Below are positions 1-13,639 of a stretch of DNA of 64,000 bases, one piece after another. The notes under the pieces were generated by a model. It made no database searches and had not been told where the DNA came from. It saw only the letters and a program-made list of their open reading frames with translations. The stretch comes from Lojkania enalia (Eukaryota; Ascomycota; Dothideomycetes; Pleosporales), in the NCBI GenBank assembly GCA_010094045.1, contig ML986665.1, forward strand, positions 1 through 64,000, given 5' to 3'. The stretch's first letter is position 1, and every line of letters begins with the position of its first letter. Position numbers and translations under genes: made by a program.

Positions 1-335
1 TTAAAGGGTCAGGGACTTATAAACAAAGCAATTTCATTAATAGAGGACTGCTATAGGCTATAGCAAGTAGTGTTAGGTCCTTAACATCCCTATACTATAT
101 TATCTTACGAGGCTCTTGCAATATAGCGGTTAAAGGCTATAGAACTTAGCTTATATTAGACGCGCCGGCTCCTCCGCAAGTATAAATCTATAGCTTCTTT
201 TCTTTACCTAACTAGAAACTCGGACTAATTTATATAGTATTTTACTTCTATATAAAGTTAGAGTACTAGTTCTTATTATAATTAACTGTAGATAGGGCTA
301 GTATATGCGCGTACTAAGGTGCATTAAATATAAGC
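1..335. other. AT-rich RIP-degraded DNA
   Basis: No reading frame, RNA gene or repeat boundary recognised. Base composition and TpA richness match the other RIPped blocks. It is probably old transposon DNA, but nothing in it identifies a family. Confidence 0.5.
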
Positions 336-337
336 TA

Positions 338-2206
338 ATATAATCTACTACTAAGCGGTTAAAACTACTGAGCGGTTAAAACTACCAAGCGGTTAGTAAC
401 CCATCTAATTTCAATTTTAAAGTAGGATATTTCTACAACTATTAAAGTAATTAATTATATAGTAATATCTATATAATCCTTACTACTTAATATTTCGATT
501 AGAACTATTTTATATATCTTAATATAATAGTCTAGCTTCTAATAGCACCCGCAGTATTTTAGTTAATATAGTCAACTGTAACTATTTAGGCCTTTTTATT
601 CTATTTAATAGTCTTCTTATTATTACTTTACTAATTACAGCCTATCTAATATAGAAATAGTACTTACGCTCTTAATTACCTTATATTTACGCTCCTTACA
701 CTTTATAAGTATTATATTTGCTACTTAGAGATTTCTATTCTCTATCTCTAAAAACGACTGCTTATACGCTATAGATATAATACCCTTTATAAAACTTGTA
801 AAACCCTCGAGTATTAACGTTAGTAAGCTATTTTAATATCGTTCTACGCGCTATTATATATATTATATCTAGTATTCTACCTCTAAGTAATTATATAGTA
901 TTTATAACTGCTATTTAGTAGGTTCTAGAAGTAGTAGTATTAGGGTTTATAAAGCTTAGATATCAAGCTTTAAAATAATATAATCTGGACTAAATAGGAC
1001 TAATCTAGACCCTCTAAAGCCTCTAGCTATATTTTTATTAATAATAGTATTATTAAAGGCCGCTTTAAATATAGATAAGAAGTCTTTTTTAGTTATATAG
1101 TTAATGCGATACTAAATTAAGCTTTTAATCTCCTTACTATATACACGCTTTAATAGACCAAAATAGCCTATATTAAGTAGCTATAGAAGATAAGATAAGT
1201 GTAGAGGTATATAAAGTATAATAATATTACATTTTTTATAATAATTATAAAATTTGATAGAATTATAGCTATTATAGCCGTCTATAATAAGTAGTTAGTA
1301 GGCGCTAGTAGTACTAGCTTTAGTATATTTATTAAAGTGCTTAAGCTACTTAAACCCGTATTTAATAGATATTTAGCTCTTCTTACTAATAGATAAAACC
1401 TATTAAGGCTTATCCGTAATTAACTAGTACTAGGTATCGTATTATTATACGCCCTTAAGGATAATAAATAGTAGAACTAGCTAGCTATATATATTTACTA
1501 CTATAATTACTATTACCTACTTAGTATTACTAGGCTAGATAGATTTAGGTATTTATCGCCTCTTAGTACTAGTAATAACTATTCTTAGGCTAATTTTATC
1601 TATTTAGAAGCTGGTCTTATTAAAATTATACGTATCTTTGTTAAGGATACTATACTTAGCCTTAGTATTATATATAAGGTGGAACTAGCCTTAAATAACT
1701 TTAGAATCTTTGTTTAGAGCTTTTTAGTAGTTATATCGTCGATTAACGCGTAATTTAAGCTCTAGAACGCGTAAGATAAAGCGATTAGGCTAATTTTTAC
1801 TAATAGGTTACTGACCGCGATTAAAGAGTAGTTTATTAGCTATATCTTATAATATATTAAGATTAAGCTGAAACCCACACGTATCTATATCAAGTATATA
1901 GTCTATAATTAACCTCTCTTCCAGCTCTATAAGATTCTTCGAATTAGGGGTATAATTAGCCCTATAAAGTCTCCTATTACGGCGCTCTCTTAGGGTAGTA
2001 TAGCTAACTTTAAACACCTATACTACAGCTAGATTTAACTTAAATTAACCTTATTTAAAAGCTTTATTTACTATAATTATATCAGTTTTAGATAAGCGTA
2101 TTCTATTACGTAGTTATAGAGATATTACGAAAATTAATAGGGTGGTAGAGATTTTAGTAGATTACTAACCGCTCGGTAGTTTTAACTACTTAGTAGTAGA
2201 TTACAT
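338..2206 (-). mobile_element. Degenerate pogo/Fot-type Tc1-mariner transposon
   Basis: The two ends are inverted copies: the left end reads ATATAATCTACTACTAAG and the right end, on the other strand, ATGTAATCTACTACTAAG, continuing into GCGGTTA-containing sub-repeats near 356-400 and 2160-2195. Both ends are flanked by TA (336-337 and 2207-2208), the duplication that Tc1-mariner elements make. The length of about 1.87 kb is usual for Fot1/Pot2-type elements. The minus strand carries a transposase relic (separate entry). The copy is heavily RIPped and cannot be active. Family placement rests on TIR plus TA plus the transposase relic. Confidence 0.82.
1074..1291 (-). pseudogene. pogo/Fot DDE transposase relic
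   Basis: Minus-strand translation gives a segment beginning LLIIDGYNSY, followed by a hydrophobic IIILYIP-like stretch, then a SYLLQPLNIGYFGLLK motif and a tail ending ITKKDFLS. This is the order seen in DDE_1 transposases of pogo/Fot elements (second catalytic Asp, then the conserved HxSHxLQPLDVxxFxPLK block). Substitutions such as H to Y and D to N are what G-to-A or C-to-T mutation would give. Frames upstream and downstream are too eroded to give full gene limits. No function is left. Confidence 0.78.
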
Positions 2207-2208
2207 TA

Positions 2209-5200
2209 AAATATAACTTAACTACTTAAGTTAATTACTTATTTAAAATGTTTTAGCGCCCTATATTAATATATATACTATAAGCACGGATAGAATCTAA
2301 GAATCGATTTACTACCGCAACCTTCTACTATTAGGCTTGTTAGTTATATAGCTTAGTAGTAGAAATAACGCTATTAAGTATTATAGAAATAGTGTAAAAG
2401 TATATACTATTAAGAGCTAACCGTATATTAGTATATTAAAAAGTACCTAATATCTATTTAGAGACGAGAGAATAGTAAACTTAGAATATATATATTTATA
2501 TTTCCTACTCTCCCCTATAGAAGTCTAAATCTTTTATTAACCTAACGCCCGATTATATTAAATACTTATCCTCTAAAGTACCCTCTTATTAAAAAAAAAA
2601 AGTCTTACTTATTCTTATAAAAATTCTAGAATCTAATTATAAATAGTTTACTAACGTTCTACCTAAGTATTAAAGTATATCCTATAGAATTAAGGAGTAA
2701 GAAAGTTAGAAAAGTACCTACTTTAATAGAGGTTTAAATTCTAAAACTACTCTTACTATTCTTTAAATATAAGTATAACCTTCTAATATTATCTTAATTC
2801 TTTAGAGGGATTTCTAAGAAGTTCTATAAGTATAATTATATAGATATATAAGGATATAAGTACTATAATTATATTATTATTATATAAATTTATTTAGTAT
2901 AAAAAACGACTAAACCTAATAAGATAAGATAGAGTATTTCTAGCTTAAAAAAAAAAAAAAAAAAAATCTAGCTATTAAAAATATTAAAGAATAGGTTCTA
3001 GGGGCTATATAGCTATATCTAAAGGTCTTAACTCTATCTATATAAAAGTATCTTCCTTATAATAGTAGATACTTCTAATATAGTTTCTAATAATACTTTC
3101 CTCTATAACTATTATATTAAGGTAAGATGTAATTAGGTATAAGCTGGTAGACTTCTATATATATAATTTATATATATATAAGAAGGGTACTATAGATATT
3201 ATTTAGCTAAAAATATATATTATAATTATAGTATCTTAATATATTAGAGAAATATATTACTAGAAATATTAAGATAATTGTTAAAGTAATATACTTACTT
3301 ATTACTTTTATTATAGTTAGTTCGCTTAAAATAGCTACGTTATATTTTTAACTATTTTTCCCTTATTAGCGCTAGTAAAGGTTTTTATTATACTTTAATA
3401 TACTTTAATTAATTATTTTATACCCTTAACTATTTTACCTTCTCTAATAAAGTAAAGAAGGATTTTATTATATTAATATACTTCCTGCGTCGCCTATAAT
3501 ATATTACTAATAGCTGCTAAAAATATAAGTAGTATAACTTTAATAATACTCTTCTAGTTCTTATTATTAGCAGGCTTAGCTTATATTAAATTTCTTAGCT
3601 TACCTCTAAGAATTTATAATAAAATCTATATAAGTTCGCTTATTATACTAGATTTACTCTATCTTTTTTAAGAACCTAGCTATTAAGTAGAGTTATTTAC
3701 CTCTAATAGACCTTGCCGATAGTCTATATTATTATATACTAACTAATAGATATCTAGAGAAACTAGTATAATACTCTATAGAATAAATTACTTCTATCTT
3801 ATAGATATTATAGAAAAGTAATTAAGCCTTCTAAAATTATTTTTAAATTATATTAGAGATGTAAATATAGTTTTACTATCTTATTTAGATATTAACTTCC
3901 TAGTTATAGAAGATATAGATAGTAAACTAAAATAGTTTAAGTTTAAAAATAATAGTAGTTAGATTTTAGAGTTTATTAAACGTAAATATATTAAACTATA
4001 GATACTAGAGACTATAATTTATACTAAAAACTCTAGTATTCTTAAAAAACCGGATAATTTCTTTAGGATAGTATTACCACTAATTAATATATAATTTAGA
4101 GCTATCTCTTTAGTAAAAAAGATTATTATTCGAGTTATAATTTATAATATATACTCAACTTTAGTAAATAAAAAGATAGAAACTCTTAGATAGGTAGTTA
4201 AGTCTAGTAATAAGGAATAATATTAAGAATAGAGCTAGGAAATAAGTTTAATACTCTTTTTTTATCCTACTTTAGTTGCGGAATATTAAGCCGAATTTAG
4301 TATAAGTTTTATAAAGACTATATATAGTAAAAAGATATAGAGATACTATTTTATTAGCGGAAATTCTCTCTCTAATTTTCCCTTAAGTAGCGATATTTAA
4401 GAGAGGAGGCTATTCCTATAATATTATAGTTAGTATAGTTACTCTTTAAAAAGAATTACTAATTCTTAAATTCTATTATAGTAATATTTTAGATTTTATC
4501 TATTCTAAATATTTATAATCTAGTTATTTTATAGTAATTAGATAGCTAGATACTAATAACCTTATAAAATTCCTGAAAGTATATTAGATTAATACTATAC
4601 TAAATAGTATCTTTTTATTAATTTTTACTCAATCTAAGCCTACTTATACTTTAAAATCTACTCTTTTTAATTTCCCCTAATATTAAGATACTACTCTATA
4701 GTAGAATAATATAGGTTCTATTATTAGTAAATTTAACCTCCTACAACTATTTTTAGTACTCGTTTATTAGAGTCTTTAACTCCTAATACTTATAAACCTT
4801 ATTTTTAGAAGAGAAAGATATATAGTAGTTATAGTCGTATTTATAACTTAAAATACTCTAATAGATATTAGATAAGGTATATCCAGTAGTTAGTAATATA
4901 GATCTACTTTTAGAGGAGGCGGGGGTAGAGGTATTTTACTAGTATAATAGGCTGCTTAAAATTGTATTAGCTAAGAGGTAGTATATATTCTATTTTAGTC
5001 TAAATACTTAGTGTAGTATTAGTAGCTATTATAGAGGTAGTAGTATAGTATCCTACCGGACAGAAAATTTAAGTATAAAAGCGAGGGCTATAAAAAGAAT
5101 ACTAGCTAAATTATATATTACTTATACTTTTTAATTTATTATTATACCTAGCCGTCTTAAGCTTATACTTTAACTACTAATATATAAGATAGAAATAACT

Positions 5201-8200
5201 TATTTTCTATAGATAAATTAAAGTAAATATATTATAGTAAGGTTACTAACTATAGTTAATCCTTCGTCTAGTAAGATCTATATAAGTAATATAAGGAAAG
5301 ATAAAATATACCTTAAAATAAGAAAGATACTATTAAGTTTAAAAGACTTAAATTATATCTATAAACTCTAAATTCTATTTTTTACTAAAATTAAATAGTT
5401 CTCTTCTATTATTATATTTTTTATTTATAGTATAGCTATTTAATAATTTAAACTTCAATCTAGGTTTAGATTATATACTAGATTATATATATAACTCTTA
5501 ACTAAATAGTCTTATATACTATATATTTCTCTACTATATTTTAACTAATAGGTTAAGATAACTATTAGTATATCTATTAATATAGGTAATAGAGTTGTTA
5601 TAGTATTTATTATCTTCCTTACTATTAAGGGGCTCTATAAAATACTCGCTTTTTTTTATAGCCTTCTAATACCTTTAATATTTAGAAAGTTCTTTAAATA
5701 TTAGTTTTATAATAGTTTTTAGTTCCTGCCCTCCTTATATAATTTTCTTAACCCTATATTTAGGTATTTATAATAGCTTAAGATGGAGTAAATTATATAG
5801 TAGAGTTAAGTATAGATAGACTAATCTAATTAATCCTATATTATTAATATTAAAGACTGTTATAATATAAATAACTAGCTATTTCTAGATTTTAGGAGAG
5901 TAATACTAGATAATAGAGAATACTAGGTAATAGAGAATAAGCCTATACCTATAATTTAGTAGTAATAGTTAAGATAAAGGGTCTTACTTTAACTACCTAT
6001 TATATAATATACTAGTTTAAGAGCTCTAAATTCTCTTTAGTTACTTCTTATTACTAGATTAGTAAAGTACTATACTTTACTACTATAATCTATACTATAA
6101 AATATATAATTCTAGGAATATATATATATATTTAGAATATATTACTAAATATAAGCTAAAAGCTATCTAACTTATATAAAGTTTATATATACTTACTCTT
6201 ATTATTATATAGGGAAATATCTAGAGAAAGGCGCTTTAAAACTCCTCTCCTATATAATTCTTCTAATAGTTATCTATCTAATCTTATTTATTCCTCTATA
6301 AAAGTAAAAATTATAGATAGAAGCTAAATAGGTAAATTAAATAGTAGCTTCTTATCTATACTAATAAGAAAGACTATTATACTATCCTTAGAATTAGGAG
6401 GAATTAGAGGCTCTTCTTATAAAACTCTTAGAAGATTATAATAGGAAACTACTATTTAATTAAACTAAGGAGGATTGTGAGAATTATTAGAACGATATTC
6501 TTAAATTTTGTTACTATCTAATTAACTAAGCTATATAGACGTATTATAAGAAAAACCCTTATTCTACTTTTACTAAAGAGGATATAATATTAATTCTCTT
6601 AAATCTACCTAGAAACTACGATAAGAAATATTACTATAATATAGTAAGTAAGATATTTAAGTAAGAAAAGAAGACGTTTAAAGATAGAATCTAATATATA
6701 GTTAAAGTATATTATTATTAATTAAAATACAAACGTTTCTAGGAAGGGTTTAAGAAATTAAAAGCTAGCTAAAAAAGAGTACTCTTTCTATATTATTATA
6801 TATATAAAATATTATAGTAGATTATATACCCTATTATTAGCTAGGGTCTAAATCCTTATTATCTATATCTACTAAAGGATAAGTATAAAATATTACCCGC
6901 TTTTTAGCCTAATATATATATATAAAAGTCTAAAATACTCTAGTTTAAGCCTCTATTTAATTATAACTCTTCTTTTTTACTTTATAGATATATATTATAA
7001 TACCTACCTTTAAGTTGCGTAGTCGCTATATTTACGTAGGTATAGTAGCTATATCTCTTCTACTTAATACTCTACCACCTTTTTTTATAGTTAGTATACT
7101 ATTTACTTTAATTATAGTTGTAATCTATATAATAGATAGAAAATAATTTATATTAGCTATTTTTAGTCTATTAGCAATCTACAATATAATTAAATCTAAG
7201 TACTATAAATAGAACCTAAGAAAATTAACAAATAGTAATAGTTTATTATAAGAATATATATACTATTCTATACCTATAATTAGTAATATTAATTATTAGT
7301 TGTAATAGTATAGTAATATAGAGCTATACTTCTAATACTTATAAACTAAAGCCTTATACTTTATAATAACCTAGCTTAGCTCTCTATATTCTCTTATATT
7401 ATTACCCTAATACTTTATACTATAAATACTAATAATACTAAGAAAAAAGATATTTTTATTATAATAGTAATATTATATATTTAAGCTGTCTTTATATTCT
7501 CTTTAGATACGCTAATAGTAATTTTTAGCTTAAATATTTTTCTACTTTTTGTCTAGTAAATAGTAAAGTATAAAGAAGCTGTTTTCTATCTTCCTCTTTA
7601 AGTTGATATAGATTCTTAAGTTTAAAGCGTACGTCTTTAAACTCTAGAACCTCTTTAAATACCTAGAGAAAGCGGAAAAACTTAACCTCCTCTTTTCTAT
7701 CTATTAATATTACTACCTTAAACTTTATTGTAAAGCGCTTTAACTACGTTATTTATTTATTATAGAGTATATAGATGAAGTCTAGTAAAATTAAACGTTT
7801 AGTATTCTTAGAATCTTTAATATCTATATAAATCTTAATATCGTTAACATGTTAAAATACTTTTCTATCGAGGAATTAAAGAAGTATAGATAGGTTCTAA
7901 TACTATCCTAAGTAGCATCTAATATAGTAATCCTAGCCGTCCTAATAGTAAGAATATTTATTAATACTTAAGTTATCCTCCTTATATTTAAGCCTAAGTA
8001 GCTTTATTCTATATATTAGACTTATAATATCTTTATAAACCTGTTTATTAACTATAAAAAGCTTTATACTACTCTCTTTAAATTTATACTAAAGAAGGAA
8101 CTCTAAAAATAGAGGAAATATATATATATAAATTTCGTTTCGAATTTCTCCTAGAAGTTCTAGAAGTTTAAACTGTTTTTTAAACTATAATAGGTTATAG

Positions 8201-8940
8201 TTACTATAGTACTATTATTAGCCTCGCGTATCTATATAGATAAATAGCTATCTATATTAATATCTATATATAAGTACTACTATATATTAAACCTAGAGAG
8301 AATAGGAATATTTTCGAATACTATACTATAACTAGGCCGTACGCTCCTATAAACGTAGTAGTATTACGCTAAAGTAATATTTATACTCTATAATATATAA
8401 TACCTTTTTAGTACTTAGTATAAATATATATAATTACTCTTTAACCGTCTAAGTATTTACTATATATCTATTAAGTAGAAGGCTGAGTTTAAGCTAAGCT
8501 TCTCCTTTAGGTCGTTCTTATATCTTTATTTTATAGAGTAAAGGAGAGCGTAAAATAAAATAAGAGGTAGATAAAAAGTATAAGAGAAGATAGTAGGCGT
8601 TCTTACTATAATAATAATAAGGGAATATAGTAAAGAGGACCGACTCTATAAAAGTTAAGAAGAAAGAAGAATTTAATTAAAGGGCTCTACAAGTACGTTA
8701 AGCCAGCTATATATACCTATTTTATAGTAGAAGAGCTCTGATTAAACGGCTAGGAGATATCCCTATACTATAATATATAAAGACCTTTATATACGCTCTA
8801 CGAATTATAGTATAATAGTAATAGTATTATTAAGTTAAAATATAGTAGTACTCTTCTATCAGCAGTTTTAATTTAGAAGAAATCTATTTATACTATTCTA
8901 TAAGCTTTACTATACTATAGTATAATTAGCTTACAGCCTA
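2209..8940. other. Long AT-rich RIPped block, no gene recognised
   Basis: Almost pure TA-rich DNA with stop codons in every frame. It contains poly-A runs (for example 2948-2966) but no LTR pair, TIR pair or protein motif I could place. Some stretches (for example 6470-7000 on the plus strand) give long translations if TAA/TAG are read through, so degraded transposon coding sequence is likely. Family not determined. Confidence 0.5.
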
Positions 8941-9049
8941 ATAATATATAATTATATCTTCTAATACTAATAACTATTTTACGCTCTAAAATTAGGGTTT
9001 AACTATTCTCTCTTCTAAAGATAGTACTATATATCTCCTAATAAGGAAA

Positions 9050-10230
9050 GTTATACAATTTTAAGTATTAACTTCTAAATATTACTACTATTAAGAGGTA
9101 GGATATAGCTATATTACTTGCTATTTAGACTAGAGGTTTATATCTATCTTATACGGTAGGGAAAAGAGAGGTATATAATAAGTAAATATATATCCAGGAT
9201 TTAGAACTAATACTTCCTAGTAGAAACCCCGTCTATAGTAAAGTTGTAGATAAGGTAGACTATTATATATTATAACCCCTATACTAGAAATAGTATTTAT
9301 TAGAACTGAGTTGCAGATTTTAAAAATGTTTAACAGCCTAGCTTTATAATATATTATCTTTTACTCCTCTATACCTTTATAGTAAGCTATACTAACTAAA
9401 AAGATATAATACTCCCCTTTAATACTAAACAAGATAAGTATATATATAGCTAGAGTTATATAGTATTCTATATTATATAGTACTATCTATCTCTATCTAA
9501 AAGGTGGCGGTATACACCTAATAATACAGGAGGATATAAGATATAGAGCTAGAGATATTAATATTTATACCTATTAAAAACTCTATTATTATAGGCTTTC
9601 TAGACTATAGTAATTAACTAGTATTAGAAAAGATAAGAGGCTCGAGTCTACCTTATATAGTAATAGCGTAGATAGATAGCTTATACGAAGAGAGGAGGGG
9701 GCGCAAATCTATACGATGTCCTTTTTTAAGAATAAGCTCCTCCCTACTATATAAACGTAGATAAGGGGGCGATTATAAGTCCTATATTATACCTCTCTAA
9801 CTAGTAGAAGGTATAGAGGAAGTATGTATTAAAGGCTGATGTAATATAATACTAAGAGTATTAAAGGCTACTATATCTCTTATTAACTAAACTAAAAAGA
9901 AAGATATAAAGAAGCTTTATTTCTTAACTAAACTTTAGGCTATCCCCTATTAAACTTTTCTATACCCCTTCTACTAGAATATAATTATTTACTATACTCC
10001 CTTATTAATATATTTAGTAACGCTTCTACTTGTTTTATTTTATTCTATATCTTCTATACTATCGCAATTATAGCCCTTTTAGTTATCTACTTCGCTTTCT
10101 CGTTAGTTTTCTTATTTAGATTCTAGCCTACTTTCTTAGCTATATTATTATCTTTTTTAACTTTATTATTATTCTGGAAATTAGGTAAGATTTTATTACT
10201 CTTATTATACCTAGTATACTTACTACTTTA
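9050..10230 (-). pseudogene. Unidentified RIP-broken reading frame
   Basis: Read on the minus strand, this stretch gives a long coding-like translation interrupted only by TAA and TAG. Recognisable pieces are EEKLIFSNTS-like, IIIEFLIGINI, YLLIIYLSFPYRIRQI-type and, near its start, a Lys/Asn-rich coil. One frame can be followed over most of the region. I do not recognise the family; a transposon protein is most likely given the neighbourhood. It is clearly non-functional. Its limits are approximate because no start or final stop is definable. Confidence 0.35.
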
Positions 10231-12128
10231 GATAGGGCTAGATACTAATATACTAATATTACTTCCGCCGTTTAAATCGCTAACTAATATTATACTTTCT
10301 AATAGAACTAAGCTTATAATATTATATAAGCTATTAGTTATATAAGATCCTAAAGAAGATATAGAGACTATATTCTTATAGTATAAATAATAGCTAATAT
10401 TCTATTTAGACTAAAATTATATTACTAGAGTAGCTAATTTTAAACTATCTAGAACCTTTAAAAAGTAGTACTTAAGTAGGTAGATACTAATAGAAGGTTT
10501 TATAGTAGATAAGAAATAGTTAGACTATTTATCGCCTAAATTACTAGTAACTAATAAACTTACTATAATTAGTCTTATTTAGAAATTCCTATTACCTAAG
10601 AATCTAGCTCTTATTATAATTAGCTCTATACTTACCGAATTAAATCGATAGACTTATTTTTCCTACTCTTAATTTACTACTCTTTCCTCTAATCTTATAA
10701 TTAGTAGATTTTAAGTTTAAATTAGAGTTAGTTTAGTATAAATTTCTTTTATTAGTAATATAATTAATTCTTACTTTAAGTATCTTCGAAGTAATTAAGA
10801 TACTATATCTATATTCTATTATATAATCTACTATATCTCTATAGGGGGAGTAAACTTAAAATTAAAACTAGTACTATTACTACCTTTTATAGTATATAGA
10901 AGAGTAGATTCCAGGCTCGCTTTTAATTAGAAACTACTAGAATTTAAGACGTTTCTGTTTATATTATATTAGCTAGCTGTAACTCCTAAAATATTATTTA
11001 AGTACTAACTATTAAGAATTTAAAATCTACCTAGCCTATAAACTGTTCTAGTAAAATCTAGTTAGGAATTTACTACCGTCCCAGCTTTAAGAAATAAATA
11101 GCTAGCGTTCTTTAATATTATATCTATCTTCTCTAAAGATCTACTACTCTAGTATAGCCTATTAACTATGTATTAGAAGGGGCCGAGATAAATTTAGCAC
11201 TTAATACTATAGTAGTTAAAGAACCGAGTCTATTATAGAAGCTTCTCTACCTCTAAAGCTTATTTTCGCTGGCTTAACCTATTACTATATAGGTAGGTAT
11301 TAAGTTAAATAGATCTGTTTAAATGTTACAGCCTTAAACTATCTATTTAGAACTTAATCTTGTATATAGCCTATATAAAAATAGTAAGTTCTATATAAAG
11401 TAACCTATAACTATATTCGATTTACTAACTCTATTTATTATATATATTTTAGGTATAAATTAGGGCTTCTCCTATTTTATAATATATATTCTTTTCTATT
11501 CCTATAGCTCTTCTTCCTCTTATTTAACACTTTATATAATACTATTTCTAATATTAAAATAGTGAAGTAATTATATTTAAGGTACTATTAATAAAAAGTT
11601 TTATATATCTAGAAAGTTAGGAAAAATAGACCTAGTTATATTTCGAATACATCGATTAGAGGTCTATTATAAATAGAGTAACTAAAGAAGGATTTAAGCG
11701 TAAAGAAAAATATCGTAATTATTAGTAGAGCCGGAATTTCTACTAATATAAGCGGTAAGTTTTAAACCCAATTATTTCTACTAGAATAGAATCCTAATTT
11801 AGCTATAGTAGACAACTTTTATAGTTTTTTAAGGACTAGAATATTAAGCTGAAACCTATTCTATTTATCTATATACTATATCCCTAAACAAGCTGCCTAA
11901 TTATATAACTAGCTATTAACTATATTTAAATCTGCTTTAACCTCTAGCTCTATATTATTTAACTACTTTATAAAAGTATAGGCTTTATGTAGTTATATAC
12001 AATAATATTATACCTAAAATATTAACTACTATAGTAATAGACTTTCTTTACTATCTTAAAAAACTATAATACTTTATAGTTAGGTTAATATACTTAAATA
12101 TAGTATTTATTCTTAGTATACTTTTTAT
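10231..12128. other. AT-rich RIPped block
   Basis: No gene, TIR or LTR pair recognised. Pyrimidine-rich around 10020-10200 and otherwise TA-rich with stops in all frames. It ends at the solo LTR target duplication (ACTAT, 12129-12133). Confidence 0.45.
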
Positions 12129-12133
12129 ACTAT

Positions 12134-12436
12134 TATTACAGATACTTACGTACAGTTAGTTAATTATACTTTAGATAGTTAACTCTATTACTATATATTA
12201 TATATAAATATTAAAACGTTATATAAAGAATAGAAATATCTATATTATATAGGTTTTTATAGAAGCTAGGTCTGTACTACTATACGGGCTAGCTAGGTCG
12301 GCAAAACCTTCCTCTATTATAGTTAAGACAAGTCGGTTATATTTTAGCTAGTAGCTAATAGTTGTTGCTAGCAGCCGGTTTAGGTATTATAGTAAGAGTA
12401 GTATAGGTGCAGAGGTGTCGCGGTATTACTATAATA
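12134..12436 (-). mobile_element. Solo LTR of gypsy family B
   Basis: The 303-bp segment aligns end to end with the LTRs of the full element at 37124-43094 (same length, differences almost all C/T or G/A). It is flanked by a perfect 5-bp duplication, ACTAT at 12129-12133 and 12437-12441. No internal element sequence adjoins it, so this is a solo LTR left by LTR-LTR recombination. The strand follows the transcription direction of the complete copy. Confidence 0.88.
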
Positions 12437-12441
12437 ACTAT

Positions 12442-13639
12442 AGTAGAATTATTCTCTTAACTAGTAAATAAGTACTATCTAATTTATAAAAAAGAGTAGA
12501 AGTTATAAGAGCTAGAGGGTAAATAATAATATTTTACAGGTAGCCTTTAATTAAACGTACTACTTTATAGAAAATATAATCTTAAAGAGTTAGAGATATT
12601 AGTAGCTTTTAATAATAATTTATATTAGCTTATTAACGCAGTTATTATTATAGGAATAAGATTAGAGATTAATAATTTAAGGGACTTTATAGAGAAGCTC
12701 TATAAAAAGATAAGGCTAAGTAATAAAGAATACTTAATAGTATAGGTTAACTAGGAACTTCTAAAGTTTAGAGAAGATTTTAAGATAGTCTATTAATTTC
12801 TCGGCGATTATAATAAATTTATATTAGTTATATTAGTATAAGAGTAATATATTATTAGTTCTTAATAGTAGTATATTTATTTATTTTATCTTTTACTATT
12901 ATAATAAAGTACTTTTTATAGTAGTAGATGGTTAGGTATTAGAGGCTATAGTAACTACGTCGGATTTATAACAAAATATATTAAAGGTTATAGAAACTAT
13001 ACTAGAGGTTATAGTAACTACTCTAGTAGTTAAGGCTAGTCTACTAATACTAATAGGTAAAGAAAACTTAGTTGAAAGTATAAGAGTACTACGCTAAAAG
13101 TAGAGGCTAAAAGTAGAGGTAGAATAGGTTTACTAAATTATTATTAACTTAGAAGTCTTTAGGAAGTTTTAGCGTATTAAAAAGTTAAAATATATTTAAT
13201 CTTAATATACCTATACTTTATCTCTTAGTCTAGAGACGGATATTACTTATATTAATAGATATATTAATATGTTTAAAGCTATATATAGTTTATAACCTCC
13301 CCTATTTACTTTTTTTTTCTAAGAGTACGTAACTTTATAAATAGGAGGGAGTAGAAACTATATAGGGTAGTATAGATAGATATATTAATAAGGTCTCTTA
13401 ACCTTTTAGTTAAGATACTAGAGTTATTAAAAATAAAATTATCGTTTTATAAAAAATAAATTATTATACTTAGCGATTATTTTATACTAAATAATATACG
13501 ATATTATCAGATAATTTAGTATATAAGCTATCTTTCCTTACTAAAATTTATCTCTTATTATACAAAAGCTATTTTCTTTACTATTATAGCTTTAGAGAAT
13601 AGCTCTCTAGTTTCTCTTAACTCTTTTAAATCGCTCGAA
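12442..13639. other. AT-rich RIPped block before hAT relic
   Basis: No recognised gene. The N-terminal part and TIR of the hAT element should lie here, but I could not define them. A small palindrome occurs around 13497-13530. Confidence 0.4.
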
